Assembly: GCA_026770585.1 (NCBI GenBank)
Contig: MU646323.1
Span: forward strand, 107,599-126,109
DNA length: 18,511 bases
Direction: 5' to 3'
Source of the DNA: Baffinella frigidus
Lineage: Eukaryota > Cryptophyceae > Cryptomonadales > Baffinellaceae
Every line of letters begins with the position of its first letter. Position 1 is the stretch's first letter. Shown here piece by piece: positions 7,112 through 17,200 of the stretch. The position numbers and the translations under genes were made by a program. The notes below the pieces were generated by a model, which was given only the letters and a program-made list of their open reading frames with translations, ran no database searches and was not told where the DNA came from.

Positions 7112-7152
7112 TGTAGGGGGGTGCGTTTTTTTATGAGCGAGGTACCCATGTA
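7112..7152. mobile_element. MITE family A, solo right end (A9)
   Basis: GTAGGGGGGTGCG then TTTTATGAGCGAGGTACCCATGTA. Only the right third remains; it abuts A8, as if from a tandem or nested insertion. Confidence 0.75.
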
Positions 7153-7314
7153 GGGCGATGTCCTTGTTGTGGATACCCCCTGGAGATGGGTACGCATCTT
7201 GCGGTCAGGGGCCTCGAAAGGACGATTTTCTCCCACGCTGAGCGCTGGTGGAACCAAGCCAGCCTTCTTGTCGTCGAGATCCGACGACCTGGGGCACAAA
7301 TCAAAGGGATTGTG

Positions 7315-7394
7315 TACTGGGGTACCTCGCTCACAAGAAAGCGCAACTACCTCCCCCCAAGGACCACCATTCTTATGAGCGAGGTACCCCTGTA
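7315..7394. mobile_element. MITE family A, copy A10 (deleted)
   Basis: TACTGGGGTACCTCGCTCAC ... CTTATGAGCGAGGTACCCCTGTA, 80 bp; the G-rich right stem and core are gone. Confidence 0.85.
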
Positions 7395-7993
7395 ACACGA
7401 TTGCCTCCCTTCAGAGTGGGAGAAAATGCGAAAGGAACGCGAGCACGTACGGCGAGGTTCGTTTTTGGGGGGGAGGCTTCGAGAGATCTCGAGTCTCGAG
7501 CAAGACTGCGAGAGTTCGAACCGAACCTTCGTAAATTCGTACACCCTCAAATTTGCTACTGTTTTTCGGAGGGTGGAGAAGAACAAACAGGTTATTTTAA
7601 CTTATTTAGCAGGAAATCCAAAAATGGCTCCAATGTCACGAACTATGATGCCTCCAACTTTTCTGCCCCAGCTTACTTCAAAAAACTTTCCCTTGCAAAG
7701 TTGTACGCCTTGAAAATCCGAGCATCTTTGTTGGAACAAGGTTTTGGCGAGGAGGGGGGGAAGAATGTGCAAACCCAGATGCGGTGTTTTGGGGGGAGTC
7801 ATATTTTGAGTATGTTTTCGGGCCTCTGATGCCCCAGATTCGTGAAGCGGATTGGAAGAGGACCTCTTGAGGATTACAGAACCGTCGAGAAAAGTGAAAT
7901 GAGCCCAGGGGATCGAAAGTTACACCCAATCGAGCGCCCGACGGGCCCGCCTCGGGACCAGGAAACTCCGCAAAGCCTCGTTTTGAGGGCCTT
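7395..7993. other. Unique DNA with several open frames, no gene supported
   Basis: Lower GC than the exons. A + strand frame (7248-7829) starts inside MITE A10 flank DNA, and a minus frame (7602-7802) contains VGGIIVRDIGAIFGFPAK; neither has splice or family support. Retained relic coding sequence is possible. Confidence 0.35.
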
Positions 7994-8088
7994 CCCCCCC
8001 TTAATCCAAAAATGTGAAAACACAATTGTGGGCGAACTTTTCATTCTGTTTCACAAATGTGCTCTCAGATTTTTGGATTAGGTGGGGG
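7994..8088. mobile_element. Foldback element
   Basis: CCCCCTTAATCCAAAAATGTG pairs with CAGATTTTTGGATTAGGTGGG; inner CACAATTGTG/CACAAATGTG also pairs. AT-rich centre. Confidence 0.75.
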
Positions 8089-8255
8089 AAGATCATCTCC
8101 TTAGGCAAAAGCCCTGCTTCTCCACCCTCGTTTTTCGTTAAAAAAAACCCAACGGAACTTTGTGGGAGAAAAAAAACTGCGAGGAGCTGGAGGCTGGACC
8201 CAGTGCAGGGCCAAGGCAGGGCCAAGGCATTTCGAAGCTTTCTCTGTCGCACCAG

Positions 8256-8323
8256 GCAACGGCATGTCGCACCTGCGGCTGCGGCCGCTTGTGGGCGACT
8301 TTGCGTCAGGGCTCCCGGTCAAG
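8256..8323 (+). CDS. Gene 3, candidate exon 1
   Basis: Acceptor GCACCAG, then (2 nt +) NGMSHLRLRPLVGDFASGL PVK, donor AAG^GTGTGC (alternative donor at 8318, CCG^GTCAAG). GC-rich codon use. Phase 1 at its start implies a further exon upstream, possibly in 4766-8255, but I could not link it to the ORF at 4766 by phase. Confidence 0.45.
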
Positions 8324-11108
8324 GTGTGCGTGATGGCTTGCGAGCCCTCCGGTACCCTGCCCCTCCCGTCTGGCGAGTCTCAGACGCAGCTCAGGGCCAA
8401 GCGATCTGGAGGAGTTGCGGGGACCCTGACATATAAGCCCCAATTCTCCCGCCCGCGCGGCGGCAGCCCAAAGCGCGCATGGCATGCCATGCGCTGTGGA
8501 CATGTGGGGAGGATGCTGAGCTGACCAATGTTCCAGCTGCAACATTCCTTTGCTGAAGGAATCGAAGAGCGTCTCTTCACCAGCATGCACGAGCAATTCA
8601 CACCGACTGCTTGGCTCCGCGGACAGGCGAGGTGGACCAGAGCGAGGCGGGGCAGCTGTCGCTCGCGTCGAGCAAGGCGATCGTCGAGGACTACTTCGAC
8701 TCCCGCAGCATCCTCCCGGTACCGCCCCTCGCTGCGCCAGAGGGCAGAGAGGAAGGCCGAGGCTCGAGCCCCGTCCCACGCACGCCTTGACTGGGAGCGA
8801 GGAGCCCGCAGCAAAAAGGGAGTCTGCCCAGGTAAATCCAAGGCTTTAAAATCGACGATTTGGTTCTCCCGTGAGGGTTGGTGGGAGGCACCGGCCCTCA
8901 GAAGTGCATCACACACCTTGCTTCGTTGTGTCTGACTTGCTCCAGGGGGGGTGCCGGTTTCGCCGGTTTCCGGCACACCTCTGGCATAAAAGAGAGCTGT
9001 TGGAGCGTACGGCACGGATCGAAGCAGCTGCCAACCACCAGCAACCCGTAGCAGCTTATACCGGGTACTCGCAAGGATTCGGGTATTTTATTGGAAAAAC
9101 AATCTTTCCTATGACCCTACAGTAGGAAACCCTAGGGACCTCGAATTGCTGACGGGAGATACCGAAGAGATTTCTTCGGTTTAGCTGAAAATTACTACAG
9201 TACCCGATCCGGATATAAGCTGCAACGGGTTGCTGGTGGAAACGCAGCGTCCTGGCTCTGCTTGAGTTTTATTCTGGCTCGTCCTAAAGGCTTTATGTTC
9301 GCCCTTTTGTACTGGATTTCTGCTCTTAAATACTTTTACGGACGATCCAGAATAAAACTGAGGCAGAGCTAGAGCGTCATGCGTCCTCTCAGTGGGAATA
9401 GTGGCTGCTTCCTCCCCTAAACACTGCTTAATCTCAACACTTCTGCACAAACGCTGGGACATCTGAACGCTGCGTTCCAAACGCTGGGACATCTTCTTCT
9501 TCTTTATTACTCTCGATACAGGTCCTAAACCAGGCCCTTCAGCCTCGAGTTGAGTGATACAATATTCTATGCGCCTCAACAACGGGCCCGCCCCAGGGAC
9601 GACTTTCCTTTCAGTAAAGTCGTTGTTCTCAACCGCTGGGACATCTGAACGGCGCTTGCCTGTCCGTGGGGGCAGTGGGTGGCGGACGACGGACGCCGCA
9701 GCGCCGACGCTCCCGCGTGCGACATCGTCTCCAAGTGCGTCGCCCCTAACCCAATCCCCTAACCGACTTCCACCCAAATACCTAACCATGAACCATGAAA
9801 CCTGCAACGTAAACCCTAAAATTACACCCTAAGCCCTAAGCCCTAAGAGTGCGACATCGTCTCCAAGTGCGTCGCCCAGAACCCAATCCACACAGCGGGT
9901 TGCGAAGGGATTTTCGGGCGCTGAGAGCCTGAGTTTCCGTTACCTTATCCGTAGGAACCCCCCCCTATGTCCCTACGGATTGCCTACCGTAGGGCCGCAG
10001 CGCCCCTGTGTGCGACATCGTATCCAAGTGAGTCGCCCCTAAACCCTAAACCCTGAGCCCCAACCCCAATCCTACACCCTACACCGACTTCAACCCAACC
10101 ATAAACCATGAAACCTACAGCGTAACCAATAAAATTTCACCTAACCATTTACCATGAGACCTACAACGTAAACCCTGAAATCCCTCAATCGTAAGCGACA
10201 TCGTCTCCAAGTGCGTCGCCCCGAACCTTATCCGGGGAAACATATTTCCCTTTTTTTTTATGGCAATGAAAATTACTACACAATTCGTTCTTAGTAGTAA
10301 TATTAAACCATTCGTGGTTTCGTTGGGAATCAAATGAAAGAAAAATAGGGTTCCCTGGATAAAACCCAAACCTACACCTTACACCGACTTCCACCCAAAT
10401 ACCCAACCATAAACCATGAAACCTACAACGTAAACCCTGAAATTCCTCAATCCTATGCCCCACACCCTGAGTCCTAAGCCCAAAGAGTCTCCAAGTGCGT
10501 CGCCCCCAAACTGCGAACCTTGAACCCTTGATCACTCGACCCCTCAATTCCTCAATTCCTCATTCTTAGACTCTAAACCCTGAACCCTAAACCCTACACC
10601 CCGAAACCTAAACTCTAAACCCTAATCCCTAAACCCTAAACCCTGCACCCACCCAAACCCTCCCCGAATCATAAACACTCGATCCCTAAACTCTCAACAC
10701 TCAACCCTAAACCCTAATCTCCAAATCCTCAACTCCAAACCCCGGCAGGAGCCCCAGCGTCGGCGCACCCGAAAGCCTCTGGGCGCTGCGCGTCCAGGGG
10801 GGGGTGGGGGACGCGAAGATGGACCGCAACTGGAGCCGCGGGTACCCGCCACGAACAACGGTTGACTAAACCGGGCGTTTTTTTTTTGTACGTGGAAGTT
10901 GACTGAACCGGGGTTGTACGCGGAGGTTGACTGAACCGGGCGGATTTTTTTCAGTGCGTGGACGGTTGTGAAACCGCGCCGGGTTTGTACGTGGGGGATG
11001 ACTAGACCGGGGAGGGTTGGCGCGTGGCAACACTCTGGTCTGTGAACGGTTCGTTCGGTGTATACGTATAATATATATATATATATATATACACATTTAT
11101 ATATACAC

Positions 11109-11155
<47 letters not shown>

Positions 11156-11186
11156 CTGAACCTGTCCCTGTTAAGATGCCAGAACC

Positions 11187-11267
<81 letters not shown>

Positions 11268-14200
11268 GCCCTCTCAACCCTCAACCCTACACCCTGCACC
11301 AGGTGCAAGAGGATGCTGGGGGGCATCAAACCATGGCAGCTCTCGTTCCACGTCCGCACCAACACCTCTCAGGTGCAAACCCCTCCTTTCGGAACCTTGA
11401 AAGACGATTTATGCTATTTAAAGACGATTTATGCTATTTCAAGACATTTAAAGACGATATATGCTATTTTAAGCCTTGGTTGTATGACTGAAATAGCACG
11501 TCCAACCTTATTTTCGGCGTTGGAAGCCCTAAGATACACGTGCAATCGGATGCTGGGGGGGACCCGTCAGAGGCAGCTCTCATGTTCGAGCAACCCCTAC
11601 CTCTCTTGCCTCAGTCGATTTAGAATGTCGCAGCAGGACCAGGGAAGTTAGCAGGCGGTATTATACCAGAGTTTTAGGGCTCGGCGCTATACGGTGCCAA
11701 GGCGGCCTCATGGGTACTCAGCTATTTTAGCTAAAGTAGGCCCTGGGGCTCCCAACCCCGCATGTTGAATTCCTGTCCGTCGGACATTGGATTGGCTCAT
11801 TAAGGCTCAACTCATTAACAAACCAATGATTCATGATACTGGCTCAACTCATTAAGGATGAGCTGAGTTCCCAGCCCTGCTGTCCGAGGCAGGAGGAAAG
11901 CGGGGTTGGTTCCCTCTCGAATCAAGTGGAGATGTCCCATGCGTCCCCACCTACCCTGAATTGCTCCCCGAGTGGTACAGGAGGAGAGTGGGGTGGTGTT
12001 CCTCACAGACGCCAGCGACCGCGAGTTTCCGTTACCTTATCCGTAGGAACCCCCCTATGCCCCTACGGGTAGCCTACCGTAGGGTCCTAGGTCTTATCGC
12101 TTAGGGGTTATTCAAAACCCCTCCGAAGTCCGCTGTGTGGTGTTGGAGCTCCTAGTGCCGCATGGTGAGTTTGCCGAGTGGTGCAGGAGGAGAGTGAGGT
12201 GCTGTTCCTGACAGGAGCCCCAGGCTATATTCCTCTGTGAGGGAAAGCCGTAAACCCTAAACCCTTAACTTTTTATGCAGGAGGAGAGCGGTGTGGTTTT
12301 CCTGACTGACTCCCGACGCCAGCGTTTGCACCGGCTGCACCGTGCCGGGCTATTCCTAAGTTGACACGCTGGGTCTGCGGTACGAATCCGTCAACTTTGG
12401 AGCAGAAAAGAGCCCGGTCTTACTGCCGCATGCTGAGTATCCCGACGCCAGCGTCTGCACCGTCTGCACCGTGCCGGGCTATTCCTAAGTTGACATGCTG
12501 GTTCTGCCTGGCTATCCCTAAGTTGACATGCTGGGCCAAATAGACTGAGACACAAACACTGAAGTTCTCCCTGAGTGATGCAGGAGGAGAGTGGGGTGGT
12601 GTTCCTGACAGGAGCCCCAGGCTAAATTCCTCTGTGCGGGGAAGCCGTAAACCCTAAACCCTTAACCCTTTATGCAAGAGGAGAGTGGGGTGTTGTTCTT
12701 GACAGACGCCAGCGACCGCGAATTTCCGTTACCTTATCCGTAGGAATCCCCCTATGCCCCTACGGGTTGCCTACCGTAGAGTCTGTGAGGGGAAGCCCTA
12801 CACTCTAAACCCTGAACCCTTTATGCAGGAGGAGAGTGGGGTGGTTTTCCTGACGGACTCTAGCGACCGCGTCTGCACCGTCTTCGCCATGTGCCAAGGC
12901 GGCCTCATGGGTGCTCAGCCTCCCTGAACCCTGAACCCGGAACCCAAAACCCGAAACCCCAACCGATCCTTAAACCTCATGGGTGCTCAGCCACCGTCAA
13001 CCCTCAGCCCTCCGTCGACCCCGAATCTCACGACGGTCTTATGCGTGAGCCTCAAAACCTCAGCAGATCCCTCAACCCTCAACCCTCAAAATTCAACACT
13101 AAACAATAAACACCGACCACGTCTGCACCGTCTTCGCCATGTGCCAAGGCGGCCTCATGGGTACTCAGCCTCCCTCTCCCTATTTTTTATTCCTCTTGAT
13201 ACAGATCCTAAATGAGGCCCTCAAGCCTTGAATTGAGTGATATGAAAGTCTTAAGTGTCAAGGGGGGCTCATGGGTACGGAGCCTCACTCAACCCTCAGT
13301 CCTCTATCAACCCTGACCCTGAATCTCACGGCGGCCTCATGTGCTAGCCTCGCAACCCCAGAAAACTCATCACCCCTCAACCCTCAACACCAAACACCAA
13401 ACTCTAAACTCTAAACAGCCTTAACTCTAAACAGTCGAAACTCTAAACAGCCTAAGCCCTGAACCCGAACCCCAGTCGAAAAGCAGCTACTCCTGCACCC
13501 CGGACGGTAAAACTCCGAATCCTACACCCCTAACAATCCGAATCCTAAACCCCTCAAAATGTAATACCGAAACCGAAACTTGGTGAGCAGGGATCGAGAA
13601 GCAGCTACTCCTGCACCCCAAAGACCTCACGGCGCCGTTCCTAGGGTTCTAGCGTCTAGAGCCGTAACGGGTTTCAGTGAGTAGAACCGTCAAGGGTTCA
13701 AGCGTCTGGAACCATCAAGGCTTCTGGCGTGTAGAACCGTGAAGGGTTCTAGCGTGTAGAACCGTAAAACCCCGAACCCCAAAACCCTGAAATCGTAGAA
13801 CCGTAGAACACTGAACCGTAAACCCGAGGACATCGCCTTTCCTTTTCTAGGGTTCTAGCGTCTAGAACCGTCAAACCCCCAACCCTGAAACCGTAGAAGC
13901 GTAGAACACTGAACCTCAAACCCGATGCACAGGGATCGAGAAGCAGCTGCTCCAGTACCCCGAGGACCTCACCGCGCCGTTCCGCGCCGATGTGTGGTAC
14001 GAGGTCGCGCCCCCCTCCGTCTTTAGTCAACTGTCGTACGGGGAACTCCTCTTGACGATTCCGTGTCTCGTCCCCTCTCGTGCTTGATGGGGTTCGGGTT
14101 CTGGGTTGAGGATTTGTGGTTTAGGGTTGACAGGACCTCACCGCGCCGTTCCGCGCCGATGTGTGGTACGAGGTCGCGCCCCCCTCCGTCTTCAGTTAAC

Positions 14201-17200
14201 TATCGTACGGGGAACTCCTATCGATGATTCCGGTCTCGTCCTCACCCGTACTGGGAATTGGGTGTCGTGTCCCCGGCTCGTACCAGAGGATTGAGTGTCT
14301 TGTCCCCGCTCGTACCGGGGATTGAGAGTCTTGTCCCAACTCGCACCGGGAGATTGCGAGTCGCGTGTCAACTTAGGAGCTCACACTCTTCCTAAGTTTA
14401 CCCCACTTGTACCGGCGGATCGAGTGGTCGGGAAAGACGTTTGACTTCTGAGACCTAAACCCTGAACCCAAAACCCCAAAACCCTGAACCCTGAACACTA
14501 AACCACGAACCCTACAACCGTAAACCGTAAACCCTCTGATCGCAGCCCTCTCCTCCGAACCCTCAAACCTAGAATGTGTTCACGCTAGTCGTGTACTCAA
14601 TAAATTCTCTAAAGTGTGAATCCGAAGCAGATCCAACTGCAGTTCGACTGGCCGGAAAAGACGTTTGACTTCCTCGTCGATGGCCTGGTCAAACCCAAAA
14701 CACGAAACCCGAAACCCGAAACCCTAAACCCTGAACCGTAATCCCTACGCAAACCCTAAACCCTGAACCCTAAACCCCAAACCCTAAACCCTACACCCCA
14801 AACCCTAAACCGTGATCCCTGAGCAAACCCTGAACCCTAAACCCCAAAACTTAAACCCTAAACTCTAAACCCTAAACCCTAAACCCTAAACCCGAAACCC
14901 GAAACCCGAAACCATAAACCCGAAACCCGAAACCCGAAACCCGAAACCCGAAACCCTAAATCCGAAACACCACGCAACCCTACACCTTAAATCCTAAACC
15001 CTAGACCCTAAACCGCACCCCCTCCCCTCTGACCTCACCTCCCTCGGTGGGTACGTGAAACCTTCACCCATCGAAATTCCTTTCGATGGTTGAAGTCCTA
15101 GGGCCCTACCGTAGGGCCCTAGGACCAGCCTAGGAACCGCCCCCCTCCCACCTCACCTCCCTCGGTGTGTACGTGAAACCTTCAACCAATTGGAATTCGG
15201 GATACCGTACCCTTCACCCTATCACGCGTTGAAGATTTTTCAGAATGAGGGTTTGTTTGTCAAAAGTCGTGCGGGGAACTCCCATCCAGCGACTGAATAA
15301 ATAAAAAACCTGAATAAAATCTGAATTAATAAATAAAAAGCGTTGTTCCGGCAGGTTGTGGGCCTCAAGGTTCCGTTTGAAGACAAGCAGGTCTCGTCCC
15401 TGGACTTTTGACTTCTGAGATGGACTGTTGACTTCGAGATATTGTTCTCGAACTTATCCGCACCCGGACACGAACAGGTCTAAACCCTTTTAAATTCGTG
15501 CCTTCATTTCAAAGAAAGAATTTAAATTTTGGTTCTTTTTCGATTATTTCGACCAATATCGCCAAATTTCGCCCTTTCATGCGAAAACACGCAACGCTTC
15601 CCAAGGCATAGATAGTGTCTTCGCAAAAGTAGACCTGTTCGCCTCCGGGTGTGGAGCCTGGCCTGTTAAGTCATCCGCTTTCATCGCGAACCATAATAGA
15701 ATTAATCTCGGGAACTGTCCTTCTAAACGATTCTTGGTACAAACCCAGATATTTTAAAGCCCTCAAAGTACGAATATTTTAAAAGAATAAAAGTTCTTGG
15801 CACAAATCTTCGTTTAGAAGGACATTCCTGAGATTAATTCTATTTGGTGTTGGGACTAGCTTGGTATGCACAAACCCAACCTGTTTCAGGGTGGGGTTGT
15901 TCGCACCCCTGTCGTGCCGGGGAACTCCGCTTGTTGAGAGCGACTGGGTGAGAGTGCCTCACTAGATAGTTGACTGAACCGGGCAGGCTTAGTACCAGGA
16001 AACCCCTAGCCCCCCGAAGTGGACCAAATTGAGGATCTGGCTTGAGCCATTTCTGCTTGAGCCGGGGAGAGACGCACTGGGACCGCTTCCAGTGCCTTGA
16101 GGCCCCCACGCCCCTCCTCACCATCGACGGGGTATTTCTCTGATTTTTTCCTTGGTTAATGACAGGTCTTTGTATCGAGCAATGATTAATTAGTGGAAGT
16201 ATTCCACTAATTAATAATTGCGGTATGCGATGCCCACTGCATGGCCCTACCCTCATCCGGGAACATCATTTAATTCACTGAATTTGGGTAATGAAAATTA
16301 CTACACAATCTCTCTACTACTACCAGTATGATTCTTCTCTGTAGTAAATTTCGTTGCCCATTTTTATTCAATTAAACGATGTCCCGGGATTAAACCTCCG
16401 AACCCTCAACCCTCAGGTGGACGCTCTCGGGTGCGTGTACCTCTCGAACTCGCACGTGCGGAGCGAGACGCACTGGGATCGCTTCCAGTGCCTTGAGGCC
16501 CCCACGCCGCTCCTCACCATCGACGGGGTAATCTGCTGAACCTAAACCCTAACCCCTAACCCCTGATCTCTACGCTCGTGGATGCGAATCCCTAAACCCT
16601 AAACCCTAAACCCTTGACCACATACCCTTTACCACATACCATGCAGCCTGAAGCCTGAACCTTCATCCTATACCCTATACCCTGTACCCTATACCCTATA
16701 CCCCATACCCTATACCCTGTACCCTACACCCTATATCCCATACCCTATACCCTGTACCCTGTACCCTGTACCCTATACCCTGTACCCTGTACCCTATGCC
16801 CTATACCCTGTACCCTATACCCTATACCCTATAGCCTATACCCTATACCCTTTACCATATACCATATACCCTATACCCTATACCCTATACCCTATACCCT
16901 ATACCATATACCCTATACCCTATACCCTATACCCTATACCCTATACCCTATGACCTATACCATATACCCTATACCCTATACCCTATACCCTATACCCTAT
17001 ACCATATACCCTATACCCTATACCCTATACCCTGAACCCTATACCATATACCCTGAACTCTGAACCCCCAATCCCCAAACCACGCTCCCTAAACCCTAAC
17101 ACAAATCCCAAACACGAAACAGCAGGACTACCCACGGCTAGACAGAGGGATGTTCGAGGGGCACGTGGCCTTCGCCGCCCCCGCATCCGACCTCATCCTC

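Larger units (their letters stand above)
9755..10560 (+). repeat. Array of exon 3 donor-junction echoes with spacer repeats
   Basis: GCGACATCGTCTCCAAGTGC and GTCGCCC recur at 9849-9878, 10009-10040, 10194-10222 and 10487-10506 (partial). Between them a second unit recurs: CCGACTTCCACCCAAATACC, ACCATGAAACCTACAACGTA and AACCCTGAAATTCCTCAATC (about 9768, 10083, 10142, 10383). So the exon end, donor and following intron amplified together as an irregular tandem array. Confidence 0.8.
11889..12820 (+). repeat. Cluster of exon 5 echoes (tandem intron-exon units)
   Basis: The exon 5 start, CAGGAGGAGAGTGGGGTGGT, recurs at 11889 (decayed), 11979, 12183, 12279, 12581 and 12676. Two kinds of upstream flank alternate: GAGTGRTRCAG, or CTGTGAGGGGAAGCC with heptamers and TTTATGCAG. 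They form an irregular dimer of about 400 bp (12170-12570, then 12570 on). Several copies have a usable acceptor. Between them lies a unit CTATTCCTAAGTTGACAYGC (12351, 12479, 12514). Confidence 0.8.

Noticed and set aside
6805-7394. Evenly spaced repeats that might suggest a CRISPR array
   Set aside because: They are individual inverted-repeat elements with TA flanks, variable spacing and internal deletions, in a eukaryotic setting.
7248-7829. 193-codon + strand ORF
   Set aside because: It includes MITE A10 and carries the GTSLIRK-type artefact reading frame; the rest has no recognisable domain.
8380-9015. 211-codon minus-strand ORF, the longest in the window
   Set aside because: It is the complement of + strand GC-rich exons 2 and the 8719-8831 stretch, which have splice sites; composition explains the lack of stops.
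9181-9807. 208-codon minus-strand ORF
   Set aside because: It runs through a foldback element, a SINE-like repeat and exon 3 on the other strand.
11017-11400. 127-codon ORF over the TA and CCCTCAA repeats
   Set aside because: Repeat translation (poly Tyr-Ile and STLNPQP) that overlaps exon 4 in a different frame.
15020-15187. Exon reading TSLGGYVKP/TSLGVYVKP as a copy of exon 9's DALGCVYLS
   Set aside because: The similarity is short and frame-dependent, with no donor; kept only as a direct repeat.
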